DNA of 64,000 nucleotides from Vibrio zhugei (GTDB lineage Bacteria > Pseudomonadota > Gammaproteobacteria > Enterobacterales > Vibrionaceae). A program made the position numbers and the translations under genes. Below the pieces are notes generated by a model. That model did not search any database. It was not told where the DNA came from and saw nothing but the letters and a program-made list of their open reading frames with translations. The stretch is from the NCBI RefSeq assembly GCF_003716875.1, contig NZ_CP033078.1, positions 124,001 to 188,000 on the forward strand, read 5' to 3'. This document shows, in pieces, positions 28,654 through 38,202 of the stretch (the first letter of the stretch is position 1; every line of letters starts with the position of its first letter).

Positions 28654-29656
28654 TGTGGCTTCCGTTTGTATTATTTTTGTCGGCCAATTGTCGTTTGGCT
28701 TTTTTGTAAACATTATCACCATCAGGTTGCGTCTTTAATAAACGTAACGTCCACATATATTGCTCTGGATTTTTTGAGACTGCCGTTTCAATGAATTGGT
28801 TCATTGTTCTGGCATCTTCTTCCTCAGTTGTCTTAGGGAAGTGGTCAAAAGCAGGGTAAATATCGACAGTATACCGTCCTGTTTTTGCATCAATCATGGC
28901 AAATACGGGCACAATCGCGGCGCGGGAGACTTTGGTGAGCTTGCCTAACCCTTTCAGTGTTGCTTTGGTTGTAGCAAAAAAATCCACAAAGACACTGGCT
29001 TCTGCTCCGTGATCTTGATCGGGAAGATAATAGCCTAGATACCCATCACGGACCGATTTTATGAAAGGTTTCACGCCATCACTACGTTCATGCACTTTGC
29101 CGCCGTATTGCACACGTTGACGGTGCATGAGCCAATCGAGTACTTCATTGCGCTGTTTTTTCGCCATCGCGGCAACGGGCAAATCCATTGATGCAAACAA
29201 AATCGCTGGAATATCAATGGTCCAAGAATGTGGGACGAGCAAAATGACATTCTGACCTTGTTCTTGTAAAGAGGTCAGATTTTCCATCCCACGGATATCA
29301 CATTGCTGTTTGAGCCATTCGCGGTTACGTAATGTTAATAGACCAAACCCTGTTAAAAAAACGGCCGACGTCACCAACATGTTATGCAGAATGTCTTCGC
29401 GTTCTGTGAGACTTTTCTCTGGGAAACAGGCTTGCAAGTTGGCACGAGCATTTAAAATGGTTCCACGTTGCTTTTTGAGCATTTTATTGGCCGCTTTCAC
29501 TGAAAGCCAATATCTAAATGCATGAGGAAGGAGAGAAAAAGGGATCCAAACGAGTAGCATTAACCAAGTGCCCCAATAACGTGGAGCGAAAAAACGCCAA
29601 GTTAACGTGGGGTTATATGCTTTGGGATCGTTATCGTTACGAGAAGAGGTCGACAT
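28646..29656 (-). CDS. lpxM: Lipid A secondary acyltransferase, LpxM/MsbB type
   Basis: A 336-residue membrane-anchored acyltransferase. The hydrophobic segment WGTWLMLLVWIPFSLLPHAF lies near 28-47, the HX4D catalytic motif is in VPHSWTIDIPA near 141-151, and YYLPDQDHGAEAS near 214 is the conserved second block. The aspartate form of HX4D/E and the DIPA sequence match LpxM better than LpxL. In V. cholerae a related enzyme adds a hydroxylaurate, so the chain may differ from E. coli. It begins the operon with waaF, waaL and a GT4. Confidence 0.85.
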   Translation of the reverse strand: MSTSSRNDNDPKAYNPTLTWRFFAPRYWGTWLMLLVWIPFSLLPHAFRYWLSVKAANKMLKKQRGTILNARANLQACFPEKSLTEREDILHNMLVTSAVFLTGFGLLTLRNREWLKQQCDIRGMENLTSLQEQGQNVILLVPHSWTIDIPAILFASMDLPVAAMAKKQRNEVLDWLMHRQRVQYGGKVHERSDGVKPFIKSVRDGYLGYYLPDQDHGAEASVFVDFFATTKATLKGLGKLTKVSRAAIVPVFAMIDAKTGRYTVDIYPAFDHFPKTTEEEDARTMNQFIETAVSKNPEQYMWTLRLLKTQPDGDNVYKKAKRQLADKNNTNGSHNE

Positions 29657-29843
29657 CTATATTCAAACCTAAAAGAATAAAAATAAAACAAATGTGTAGT
29701 ATAGCAGTGTAACATTAGGAAGGAAGGGGGAAAGATCTTTATTTGGTTGGTGCAAGTCTACAAATAGCGGAATCTTCGTCTTTCGATCTAAGCTAGAGTG
29801 GGACTGACCACTGACATCGCTCATCACGTCTCAGAGGCATAAA

Positions 29844-29871
29844 AAGAGAAGCGACGTTTGTCACTTCTCTA
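29844..29871 (-). terminator. Terminator after ugd
   Basis: On the minus strand AGAGAAGTGAC, a four-base loop and GTCGCTTCTCT are followed by TTTTT, 25 bases after the ugd stop, so it terminates the hldD-ugd unit. Confidence 0.8.
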
Positions 29872-29895
29872 CCGATTGGTTTCAATAATGGTTAT

Positions 29896-31062
29896 TTAGT
29901 CACTACCAAACAAGTCACGGGTATATACTTTGTCAGCAACATCAGCCAACTCTTGCGTCATGCGGTTAGAGACAATGACATCGGCTTCTTGTTTGAATGC
30001 CGCCATATCTTTAATTACGCGTGAGTTAAAGAAAAGAGAGTCTTCTAATACAGGCTCATAGACAATGACTTCTACGCCTTTTGCTTTTAGACGCTTCATG
30101 ATCCCTTGTATGGATGAGGCTCGGAAGTTATCTGAGCCAGACTTCATGATTAAGCGATAAATTCCCACCACTTTTGGCTCACGTTTTAATATGCTACTTG
30201 CGACAAAGTCTTTGCGAGTACGGTTTGCATCGACAATGGCGTTAATAATGTTATTGGGCACACTTTCGTAATTGGCCAATAGTTGTTTAGTATCTTTCGG
30301 TAGGCAATAGCCGCCATAACCAAACGACGGGTTATTGTAGTGATTACCAATGCGTGGGTCTAATCCGACACCTTCAATAATTTGACGCGCATCCAAGCCA
30401 TGTACTTCAGCATATGAGTCAAGCTCGTTGAAGTATGCCACGCGCATAGCAAGGTATGTATTAGAAAACAATTTGACCGCTTCGGCTTCAGTCGAGTTGG
30501 TAAAGATAGTCGCGATATCTTGTTTTTCTGCTCCTTCAGCAAGCAAAGCCGCAAATGTTTTGGCTCGTTCACTTTGCTCTCCGATGATAATACGAGAAGG
30601 ATGTAGGTTATCGTATAAGGCTTTGCCTTCACGTAAAAACTCGGGAGAAAAAATGACGTTTTGCGTTTCAAACTGTCGGCAAATATCGGCAGTGTATCCG
30701 ACTGGAACCGTAGACTTAATGACCATAGTCGCATGAGGATTAATTGCCATTACATCACGAATCACGGCTTCAACTGATGAAGTGTTGAAATAGTTCGTTT
30801 CTGGGTCATAATCGGTGGGAGTTGCGATAATCACAAAGTCCGCATCTTGGTAAGCAAGATGTTTATCCATCGTGGCAGTAAAGTTGAGTTCTTTAGTTGC
30901 TAAAAAACGTTCAATTTCAGCATCCACAATCGGAGACTGCTTGCGATTTAACATCGCCACTTTTTCTTCGATGATATCTAATGCAACCACTTCATTATGT
31001 TGAGAAAGTAACATCGCATTGGAAAGACCGACGTATCCTGTGCCGGCAACTGCAATTTTCAT
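29896..31062 (-). CDS. ugd: UDP-glucose 6-dehydrogenase
   Basis: Oxidises UDP-glucose to UDP-glucuronate with two NAD+. The 388-residue enzyme has the Rossmann GTGYVGLSN (about 7-15), the STVPVGYT loop, [13 protein letters not shown] near 141-153 and the catalytic cysteine in [14 protein letters not shown] near 253-266. Length matches the short bacterial Ugd. It lies downstream of hldD with a 45-base gap, in one unit ended by a stem-loop. It uses the product of galU to supply uronic acid for the surface polysaccharide or core. Confidence 0.95.
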   Translation of the reverse strand: MKIAVAGTGYVGLSNAMLLSQHNEVVALDIIEEKVAMLNRKQSPIVDAEIERFLATKELNFTATMDKHLAYQDADFVIIATPTDYDPETNYFNTSSVEAVIRDVMAINPHATMVIKSTVPVGYTADICRQFETQNVIFSPEFLREGKALYDNLHPSRIIIGEQSERAKTFAALLAEGAEKQDIATIFTNSTEAEAVKLFSNTYLAMRVAYFNELDSYAEVHGLDARQIIEGVGLDPRIGNHYNNPSFGYGGYCLPKDTKQLLANYESVPNNIINAIVDANRTRKDFVASSILKREPKVVGIYRLIMKSGSDNFRASSIQGIMKRLKAKGVEVIVYEPVLEDSLFFNSRVIKDMAAFKQEADVIVSNRMTQELADVADKVYTRDLFGSD

Positions 31063-31107
31063 ATATAAGCCTTATAAATAATAAAAAATTAAAACCTATC
31101 CTACTTA

Positions 31108-32049
31108 CTAACTGTTAATTATCGTCATATATTCAGCAACACCTTCTGCCACTGTTTTAAATTTTATATCACAGCCAGCGCCACGTAGTTTCGTGAGATC
31201 CGCTTGAGTGTATTCTTGATAAGCGCCTTTGAGGTGTTCGGGGAAAGGAATGGTTTCAATTTTTCCTTGCCCATGATGACGGATGACGGCATTCGCGACC
31301 TCTTCGAATGACTCGGCTTTACCCGTTCCACAGTTATAAATCCCCGAGGCTCCATTGTCCATAAACCACAGATTCACTGAGGCGACGTCACCAACATAAA
31401 CGAAATCTCGTTTAAAGTGTTCGCTTCCTGCAAAAAGTTTCGGATTTTCGCCTGCGTTCATTTGATTGTTCAAATGAAACGCAACGGAAGCCATTGAACC
31501 TTTATGTTGTTCTCGCGGACCATAGACGTTGAAATAGCGAAATCCGGTAATTTGAGAAAGCGTTTCGCCATGCTCGGCGGCATCTTGCCATAGACGACGT
31601 ACGTAATTATCAAATTGCTGTTTGGAATAGCCGTAAACATTCAGAGCACCTTCATAAGAAGGTTCTTCAATAAATGTAGAGGTATCGCCGTATGTAGCGG
31701 CTGAAGAAGCATATAAGAAAGGAATTTCACGTTCTAAGCAATAATGAAGCAGCTCTTTGGAATATTCATAGTTATTGAGCATCATGTACTTGCCATCCCA
31801 CTCGGTTGTGGCTGAGCAAGCGCCTTCATGAAAAACGGCCTCTATAGGTCCAAAGTCATCCCCGGCCATCACTTGGGTTAGAAAATCATCACGGTCCATG
31901 TAGTCGGTGATATTTAAATCAACCAAGTTTTTGAACTTGCGACCATTTTTTAAGTGATCCACAACAAGTATGTCGTTGATACCACGATCGTTGAGCGCTT
32001 TGATGATATTACTGCCGATCATGCCAGCACCGCCTGTTACGATAATCAT
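31108..32049 (-). CDS. hldD: ADP-L-glycero-D-manno-heptose-6-epimerase
   Basis: Last step of ADP-heptose supply for the LPS core. The 313-residue SDR enzyme has [19 protein letters not shown] (NADP-binding) and the [15 protein letters not shown] active-site stretch (YxxxK near 140-144), with [16 protein letters not shown] characteristic of HldD. In Vibrio this gene (also rfaD/gmhD) marks the left edge of the O-antigen or capsule locus, which fits what follows here. Confidence 0.96.
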   Translation of the reverse strand: MIIVTGGAGMIGSNIIKALNDRGINDILVVDHLKNGRKFKNLVDLNITDYMDRDDFLTQVMAGDDFGPIEAVFHEGACSATTEWDGKYMMLNNYEYSKELLHYCLEREIPFLYASSAATYGDTSTFIEEPSYEGALNVYGYSKQQFDNYVRRLWQDAAEHGETLSQITGFRYFNVYGPREQHKGSMASVAFHLNNQMNAGENPKLFAGSEHFKRDFVYVGDVASVNLWFMDNGASGIYNCGTGKAESFEEVANAVIRHHGQGKIETIPFPEHLKGAYQEYTQADLTKLRGAGCDIKFKTVAEGVAEYMTIINS

Positions 32050-32207
32050 GTATTCATTCCTTAGTCAATCTTTACCACTATTTATGTTATTATAAAGCTT
32101 AATCATTAGTATGTAATCACAAAAATGAAGTTAAAAAAATCATATGGTTAGCGAATTTCCTAAGATTGCCTACAATGTTTACTTGTATAAAACCCAGAAA
32201 TGTCATT
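32050..32207. other. Divergent promoter region left of IS copy 1
   Basis: About 160 AT-rich bases between the hldD start and the first IS element. It should hold the hldD promoter and, before IS insertion, perhaps the promoter of the rml operon. No gene is visible. Confidence 0.45.
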
Positions 32208-33296
32208 CCCGAATTCAACTGCGAAGTGCGACACTCTCCAATATCAAGAAGCTAAAGCCATCTCCTCAAATATAATGGCTGCCTGCTTGAAGCCTAAACA
32301 CTTTCTCGGACGGTAATTTATCCGCGATAAAGCGAACTCTATATCGATGTCCGTCACTGTCGTTAGATCGGTTCCTTTCTTCACATATTGCCTTAAAAGA
32401 CCGTTCGCATTCTCACTAGCACCACGCTCCCAAGAACTGTACGGATGAGCAAAGTACACATCAGCCTTTAATTCTTTTGCGATGGTTTCATGACCTGCAA
32501 ACTCTCGCCCGTTATCTGCCGTAATGGTATGGACATGTTTCTTATAGGGCTTCAGTAGCTCTATTGTCGCTTTGGTGACATCATCCGCTGACTTAGATGG
32601 CACTTTCTTTACCACGTAAAATCGAGTCTTACGCTCTAAAATAGTCACCATTGCACCTGTACCATGCTTACCTAGCACAGTGTCGATTTCCCAGTCACCA
32701 AACCGCTCCTTACTGTCAACGATGCTTGGTCTATCATCAATCGAAACGGCATTTTTTATCGCTGGAGCTTTCTCTTGTTTACCTCGGCGATACCGCTTAT
32801 GACCTTGTCTCAAGTGACGATATAACTTACCGCCCAAGCGTTTATCTTGAGCAACAAAGCGATAGATCCACTCATGACTGACAGATGCACCAATTTTCGT
32901 TAATACATTAGAAATCTGCTCTGGACTCCAATCTGTTTCTAAAAGAAGGCGGATAAAATCGACACGTTCCTTTGGTATTCGGTATTTACGTGCTGTTTTG
33001 CGCTTTTTGGTAGACGACATCTGGGCTTCGTTAGGGCAATAATGCTCTCCCTTCCGACCGCGTTTAAGCTCACGGTATACCGTCGAGCGGTGGCACTGAA
33101 CTGTTTTAGCTATTTCAGGAACCGAAATTCCCCGTTCCAAAAGAGCAGAAATCTGGTATCTTCTGCCTTCGGTCAACTGTTGATAATTCATGGTAGTACT
33201 GCTTGTTTCTTTGGCGAGAAGAGCGTACCACTTTCAGCAGTTGGCTTCCTCTTCTACATATTTCCATGAATGTCGCACTTATTATCTGAAATCGGG
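32208..33296 (-). mobile_element. IS30-family insertion sequence, copy 1
   Basis: A 1089-bp element whose ends are related inverted repeats: CCCGAATTCAACTGCGAAG at 32208 and, reading inward from 33296, CCCGATTTCAGATAATAAG, both followed within 30 bases by GTGCGACA. It is oriented opposite to copies 2 and 3. TT flanks it on both sides, which would fit the short target duplication of IS30. The element sits between hldD and rmlB, ending 34 bases before an ops element. Confidence 0.93.
32244..33191 (-). CDS. IS30-family transposase (copy 1)
   Basis: A 315-residue DDE transposase. The N-terminal helix-turn-helix reads RGISVPEIAKTVQCHRSTVYRELKRG (about 19-44). The catalytic residues lie in GDWEIDTVLG, TITADNGREFAG and the E of GASENANG, followed by the family's LRQYVKKGTDL and YRPRKCLG segments. 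It appears intact. Compared with the other two full copies it differs at two visible residues or fewer (serine in GASENAN). Confidence 0.95.
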   Translation of the reverse strand: MNYQQLTEGRRYQISALLERGISVPEIAKTVQCHRSTVYRELKRGRKGEHYCPNEAQMSSTKKRKTARKYRIPKERVDFIRLLLETDWSPEQISNVLTKIGASVSHEWIYRFVAQDKRLGGKLYRHLRQGHKRYRRGKQEKAPAIKNAVSIDDRPSIVDSKERFGDWEIDTVLGKHGTGAMVTILERKTRFYVVKKVPSKSADDVTKATIELLKPYKKHVHTITADNGREFAGHETIAKELKADVYFAHPYSSWERGASENANGLLRQYVKKGTDLTTVTDIDIEFALSRINYRPRKCLGFKQAAIIFEEMALAS

Positions 33297-33330
33297 TTTT
33301 TTTAAGGCACAGGTTTACCTGAACTGTCTG

Positions 33331-33342
33331 GGCGGTAGCGTG
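33331..33342 (+). promoter_or_regulatory. ops element for RfaH (rmlBADC unit)
   Basis: GGCGGTAGCGTG matches the ops core found in JUMPStart leaders, where paused RNA polymerase recruits the antiterminator RfaH. It lies 73 bases upstream of rmlB and 34 bases beyond the end of IS copy 1. The preceding sequence (GGCACAGGTTTACCTG) is consistent with a JUMPStart remnant. Confidence 0.9.
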
Positions 33343-33414
33343 CCTAATAAGTATAAAATGGGTTCAAATAGTCGAATCAGTATTGAAATGACATCGAAGA
33401 AAGCGGATGAATAA

Positions 33415-34482
33415 ATGAAAATTTTAGTGACTGGGGGGGCTGGGTTTATCGGCTCAGCAGTAATACGTCATATTATTGATAATACAATGGATGAAGTGGT
33501 TAACGTGGATAAGTTAACCTACGCTGGGAATACCGAATCGTTACATGGTTATACCAGCAATAAACGTTATAACTTTGAGCAAGTTGATATCTGTGATGGT
33601 TCGGCAATAAAACATGTGTTTGAACAACATTGTCCTGATGTGGTAATGCATCTTGCCGCAGAGTCACATGTTGATCGCTCTATTGATGGTCCCGCAGCCT
33701 TTATTGAAACCAATATTGTAGGCACGTATCAGCTGCTTGAAGCGGCACGCCAGTATTGGAATCAATTAGACGATAGGAAAAAGCAGGCATTTCGTTTCCA
33801 TCATATATCCACCGACGAGGTATATGGCGATTTAGAAGGAACCAGTGATCTATTCTTAGAAACCACCAATTATCAACCTTCCAGTCCCTATTCAGCGTCG
33901 AAAGCCTCTAGCGACCATTTAGTCAGAGCATGGAATCGCACTTATGGATTACCGACACTCGTTACCAATTGCTCGAATAACTATGGGCCTTATCACTTTC
34001 CTGAAAAACTGATCCCTCTCATGATTCTCAACGCACTGGAAGGTAAGCCATTACCGGTGTATGGCGATGGCATGCAAATCCGTGACTGGCTCTATGTGGA
34101 AGATCACGCAAGAGCGCTATATCTCGTGGCGACAGAAGGAAAAATCGGTGAGACCTATAATATTGGTGGGCACAATGAAAAAGCCAATATTGAGGTAGTC
34201 AAAACCATTTGTACACTTCTTGAAGAGTTGGTCCCGGAAAAACCTGCCAACGTTACGCATTACAGTGACTTGATTTCCTATGTCGCGGACCGCCCAGGAC
34301 ACGATGTGCGTTATGCCATTGATGCAACGAAAATCAGCCAAGACTTGGGATGGGTTCCACAAGAAACGTTTGAATCTGGAATGAGAAAAACCGTGCAATG
34401 GTATTTAAATAATCGTCAGTGGTGGAGCCGAGTGCTTGACGGCTCATACAGCCGTGAACGCTTAGGTGCACATAATTACTAA
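33415..34482 (+). CDS. rmlB: dTDP-glucose 4,6-dehydratase
   Basis: Second step of dTDP-L-rhamnose synthesis. The 355-residue SDR enzyme has [10 protein letters not shown] (7-16), [15 protein letters not shown] (about 81-95), STDEVYGDL and the [12 protein letters not shown] active-site stretch near 160. It is the first gene of rmlB-A-D-C and starts 73 bases after the ops element. Confidence 0.97.
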   Translation: MKILVTGGAGFIGSAVIRHIIDNTMDEVVNVDKLTYAGNTESLHGYTSNKRYNFEQVDICDGSAIKHVFEQHCPDVVMHLAAESHVDRSIDGPAAFIETNIVGTYQLLEAARQYWNQLDDRKKQAFRFHHISTDEVYGDLEGTSDLFLETTNYQPSSPYSASKASSDHLVRAWNRTYGLPTLVTNCSNNYGPYHFPEKLIPLMILNALEGKPLPVYGDGMQIRDWLYVEDHARALYLVATEGKIGETYNIGGHNEKANIEVVKTICTLLEELVPEKPANVTHYSDLISYVADRPGHDVRYAIDATKISQDLGWVPQETFESGMRKTVQWYLNNRQWWSRVLDGSYSRERLGAHNY

Positions 34483-34497
34483 CATGGGAACCGTATT

Positions 34498-35388
34498 ATG
34501 AAAGGCATTATACTCGCTGGCGGTTCTGGAACTCGCTTATATCCAATCACTCGTGGTGTTTCAAAACAGTTATTACCTATCTATAACAAACCGATGATTT
34601 ATTATCCGTTATCGACGTTAATGCTTGCGGGAATTAAAGATATTTTAATTATCACAACCCCTGAAGATAACGACAGCTTCAAACGTTTGCTGGGCGACGG
34701 TAACGATCTTGGTATTCATTTAGAGTATGCCATTCAGCCGAGTCCCGATGGATTGGCGCAAGCTTTTATTATTGGTGAAAATTTTATTGATGGTGATAGT
34801 GTTTGTCTTGTTTTAGGTGACAATATTTTTTATGGTCAGTCTTTTAGTAAGACTCTACGTAATGCAGCGAGTCAAAAGCAAGGCGCAACCGTGTTCGGTT
34901 ATCAAGTCAAAGATCCAGAGCGTTTTGGTGTGGTTGAATTTGATCACAATATGAAAGCCATTTCGATCGAAGAAAAGCCCTCTCAACCGAAATCTGATTA
35001 TGCAGTCACAGGATTGTATTTTTATGATAATCAAGTGGTTGAGTTAGCGAAAACAGTTGAGCCTTCTGAACGTGGTGAGCTTGAGATTACTGCACTCAAT
35101 GAGATGTATTTGCAGGCGAATGCTTTAAATGTCGAATTACTCGGACGTGGGTTTGCCTGGTTAGATACCGGTACGCATGAAAGCCTTCAGGAAGCCTCAG
35201 CATTTGTTGAAACGATCGAGCATGTGCAAGGTTTAAAAATTGCGTGCCTAGAAGAAATCGCTTGGCGAAACGGCTGGCTAAACGATCAACAAGTGATTGA
35301 GCTCGCTCAGCCTATGCTAAAAAATGATTATGGTCAGTATCTACTCAGGCTTGTTGATGAAGGACAAAAAAAGGCTTCAAAATCATGA
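34498..35388 (+). CDS. rmlA: Glucose-1-phosphate thymidylyltransferase
   Basis: First step of dTDP-L-rhamnose synthesis. The 296-residue product has the nucleotide-binding [26 protein letters not shown] (about 8-33), [10 protein letters not shown] near 103 and [20 protein letters not shown], all standard for RmlA. It overlaps the rmlD start by four bases and follows rmlB by 15. Confidence 0.97.
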   Translation: MKGIILAGGSGTRLYPITRGVSKQLLPIYNKPMIYYPLSTLMLAGIKDILIITTPEDNDSFKRLLGDGNDLGIHLEYAIQPSPDGLAQAFIIGENFIDGDSVCLVLGDNIFYGQSFSKTLRNAASQKQGATVFGYQVKDPERFGVVEFDHNMKAISIEEKPSQPKSDYAVTGLYFYDNQVVELAKTVEPSERGELEITALNEMYLQANALNVELLGRGFAWLDTGTHESLQEASAFVETIEHVQGLKIACLEEIAWRNGWLNDQQVIELAQPMLKNDYGQYLLRLVDEGQKKASKS

Positions 35389-36263
35389 GAGTATTAGTTA
35401 CGGGTAGCCAAGGACAAGTCGGCCAGTGTTTGGTTGAACAGTTATTAGAGAAAAAGCACACCATACTCGCTCTAGATCGTAATCAGCTTGATATTACCTC
35501 ACCAGAGGCTATCGCTCATAGAATGGATGAGTTTAAGCCAGACATTATTATCAATGCGGCTGCTTATACCGCCGTAGATAAAGCGGAGACCGACTCAGAA
35601 AGTGCCTATCTAATTAATCGAGATGGCGCCAAGTACTTGGCTCAAGCCGCGTCAGCGGCAGGCGCTGCTCTACTACATATCTCAACGGATTATGTGTTCT
35701 CGGGTGCCCAAAACGGCGAGTATCAAGAGACGGACATACCGGATCCACAAGGTGTGTATGGCTCGAGCAAACTAGCCGGAGAGTTGGCTATAGAGCAATA
35801 CTGTGAACGCCATATAATATTGCGTACAGCTTGGGTATTTGGAGAACATGGGAATAACTTTGTGAAAACCATGCTAAGACTTGGTGCTGAGCGTAGCGCT
35901 TTAAATATTGTTTCTGATCAATGGGGTGGGCCAACTTACGCAGGCGATATTGCTTCAGCTCTCATTAATGTTGCCGAATCTATCAATACGAATGAATCCG
36001 TTGAGTTTGGTATTTATCATTTTTCTGGACTTCCGCATGTCAGTTGGTTTGATTTTGCTAACCATATTTTTGATGCGGCAGTAGAGCAAGGTGTATTAGC
36101 GCAACGGCCAGAGCTTACCGCAATTTCGTCAGAGATGTATCCGACACCAGCGACACGACCAGCCAACTCAAAACTTTCCGTACAAAAAATAAAACAACAG
36201 TTTGATATTGATGCGAGCAACTGGCAACACGCATTAAATTACCTTAATAAATACTGTCATTAA
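35385..36263 (+). CDS. rmlD: dTDP-4-dehydrorhamnose reductase
   Basis: Final step of dTDP-L-rhamnose synthesis. The 292-residue SDR protein has [16 protein letters not shown] (about 4-19), [15 protein letters not shown] near 59 and the YGSSKLAGE catalytic stretch near 125. It is read in overlap with rmlA and followed by rmlC after 12 bases. Confidence 0.96.
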   Translation: MRVLVTGSQGQVGQCLVEQLLEKKHTILALDRNQLDITSPEAIAHRMDEFKPDIIINAAAYTAVDKAETDSESAYLINRDGAKYLAQAASAAGAALLHISTDYVFSGAQNGEYQETDIPDPQGVYGSSKLAGELAIEQYCERHIILRTAWVFGEHGNNFVKTMLRLGAERSALNIVSDQWGGPTYAGDIASALINVAESINTNESVEFGIYHFSGLPHVSWFDFANHIFDAAVEQGVLAQRPELTAISSEMYPTPATRPANSKLSVQKIKQQFDIDASNWQHALNYLNKYCH

Positions 36264-36275
36264 AAGATAAATCTT

Positions 36276-36827
36276 ATGAATGTTATTGATACAGACATAC
36301 CAGACGTCAAAATTATTGAACCTGCGGTTTTTGGCGATGAACGGGGTTTCTTCATGGAAACCTGGCAACAGAAAAAGTTCGAAGAATTAGTCACAGGTAA
36401 ACCAACGACTTTTGTTCAAGATAATCACTCAAAATCCAAGAAAGGGATCCTAAGAGGATTGCATTATCAAACGGAAAATACACAGGGAAAATTGGTCCGA
36501 GTGATATCGGGTGAAGTCTTTGACGTTGCCGTTGATATTAGAAAAAACTCAAAGACGTACGGTCAATGGGTTGGTGTCTACTTATCAGAAGAAAATAAAA
36601 AACAGCTCTGGGTACCGGAAGGTTTTGCTCATGGCTTTTACGTCACATCAGAGGAAGCGGAATTCGTGTATAAATGCACGGATTATTATAACCCTAAGGC
36701 TGAAAAATCAATTTATTGGGCCGATGAGACCATTAAAATTGATTGGCCTGTCGAGGATAAGTCAACTCTTGTGATTTCAGAAAAAGATCGTCAGGGTCTT
36801 TATTTTGATGAGACAGTATATCTATAG
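36276..36827 (+). CDS. rmlC: dTDP-4-dehydrorhamnose 3,5-epimerase
   Basis: Third enzyme of dTDP-L-rhamnose synthesis, a cupin-fold epimerase. The 183-residue product contains FVQDNHSKSKKGILRGLHYQ (catalytic His in LRGLHYQ), GEVFDVAVDIRKNS and VPEGFAHGFYV, all family landmarks. It is the last gene of the rml unit; IS copy 2 begins 61 bases after its stop. Confidence 0.96.
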   Translation: MNVIDTDIPDVKIIEPAVFGDERGFFMETWQQKKFEELVTGKPTTFVQDNHSKSKKGILRGLHYQTENTQGKLVRVISGEVFDVAVDIRKNSKTYGQWVGVYLSEENKKQLWVPEGFAHGFYVTSEEAEFVYKCTDYYNPKAEKSIYWADETIKIDWPVEDKSTLVISEKDRQGLYFDETVYL

Positions 36828-36888
36828 GTCTAAAATGAAATTTTTAAGTTTTTTATCAAGTTTCTATAAAAATAAAAACTTGATATAT

Positions 36889-37977
36889 CCCGATTTCAGA
36901 TAATAAGTGCGACATTCATGGAAATATGTAGAAGAGGAAGCCAACTGCTGAAAGTGGTACGCTCTTCTCGCCAAAGAAACAAGCAGTACTACCATGAATT
37001 ATCAACAGTTGACCGAAGGCAGAAGATACCAGATTTCTGCTCTTTTGGAGCGGGGAATTTCGGTTCCTGAAATAGCTAAAACAGTTCAGTGCCACCGCTC
37101 GACGGTATACCGTGAGCTTAAACGCGGTCGGAAGGGAGAGCATTATTGCCCTAACGAAGCCCAGATGTCGTCTACCAAAAAGCACAAAACAGCACGTAAA
37201 TACCGAATACCAAAGGAACGTGTCGATTTTATCCGCCTTCTTTTAGAAACAGATTGGAGTCCAGAGCAGATTTCTAATGTATTAACGAAAATTGGTGCAT
37301 CTGTCAGTCATGAGTGGATCTATCGCTTTGTTGCTCAAGATAAACGCTTGGGCGGTAAGTTATATCGTCACTTGAGACAAGGTCATAAGCGGTATCGCCG
37401 AGGTAAACAAGAGAAAGCTCCAGCGATAAAAAATGCCGTTTCGATTGATGATAGACCAAGCATCGTTGACAGTAAGGAGCGGTTTGGTGACTGGGAAATC
37501 GACACTGTGCTAGGTAAGCATGGTACAGGTGCAATGGTGACTATTTTAGAGCGTAAGACTCGATTTTACGTGGTAAAGAAAGTGCCATCTAAGTCAGCGG
37601 ATGATGTCACCAAAGCGACAATAGAGCTACTGAAGCCCTATAAGAAACATGTCCATACCATTACGGCAGATAACGGGCGAGAGTTTGCAGGTCATGAAAC
37701 CATCGCAAAAGAATTAAAGGCTGATGTGTACTTTGCTCATCCGTACAGTTCTTGGGAGCGTGGTGCTAATGAGAATGCGAACGGTCTTTTAAGGCAATAT
37801 GTGAAGAAAGGAACCGATCTAACGACAGTGACGGACATCGATATAGAGTTCGCTTTATCGCGGATAAATTACCGTCCGAGAAAGTGTTTAGGCTTCAAGC
37901 AGGCAGCCATTATATTTGAGGAGATGGCTTTAGCTTCTTGATATTGGAGAGTGTCGCACTTCGCAGTTGAATTCGGG
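36889..37977 (+). mobile_element. IS30-family insertion sequence, copy 2
   Basis: Same 1089-bp element as copy 1, in the opposite direction. The left flank (GATATAT) and right flank (TTCTGAC) show no matching short duplication, unlike copies 1 and 3. With copy 1 it brackets rmlBADC in inverted orientation. With copy 3 it brackets a 225-bp ops-bearing segment in direct orientation. Confidence 0.94.
36994..37941 (+). CDS. IS30-family transposase (copy 2)
   Basis: 315-residue intact DDE transposase as in copy 1, distinguished by histidine in KKHKTARK (near residue 64) and by GANENAN around the catalytic glutamate. The ATG at 36994 follows the CAGTACTACC leader present in all copies. Confidence 0.95.
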   Translation: MNYQQLTEGRRYQISALLERGISVPEIAKTVQCHRSTVYRELKRGRKGEHYCPNEAQMSSTKKHKTARKYRIPKERVDFIRLLLETDWSPEQISNVLTKIGASVSHEWIYRFVAQDKRLGGKLYRHLRQGHKRYRRGKQEKAPAIKNAVSIDDRPSIVDSKERFGDWEIDTVLGKHGTGAMVTILERKTRFYVVKKVPSKSADDVTKATIELLKPYKKHVHTITADNGREFAGHETIAKELKADVYFAHPYSSWERGANENANGLLRQYVKKGTDLTTVTDIDIEFALSRINYRPRKCLGFKQAAIIFEEMALAS

Positions 37978-38202
37978 TTCTGACACTATGATAACCATAT
38001 TCACCTTCACATTTTTACTTGCCCACGCTATCATGCGCCGTCTTATTTTAGTTTTGATGCAACAAGTTTGAACGCCTATTTTTTATGGGGACGTGTGTCC
38101 TTCGGCGGTAGCGTGTCAAAAACATAAAAGTATGAAATTTAAATGACAGAGCACAGTAAGAAATATATATTTTTTGACTTAATATTCATGTCATTATTAT
38201 TT
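37978..38202 (+). other. Island of native leader sequence between IS copies 2 and 3
   Basis: 225 bases with no gene. They hold the second ops element and a JUMPStart-like upstream stretch (GGGGACGTGTGTCCTTC), the remnant of the promoter-leader region of the capsule export operon. Confidence 0.7.
38104..38115 (+). promoter_or_regulatory. ops element for RfaH (wza-wzb-wzc unit)
   Basis: A second exact GGCGGTAGCGTG on the plus strand, 88 bases before IS copy 3. It presumably served the wza operon, now 1.4 kb downstream because of the IS insertion. Confidence 0.9.

Noticed and set aside
28654..28722. Longer start for waaF
   Set aside because: The extra 23 residues overlap the lpxM-like gene, break the family N-terminus and have no better ribosome site than the ATG at 28653.
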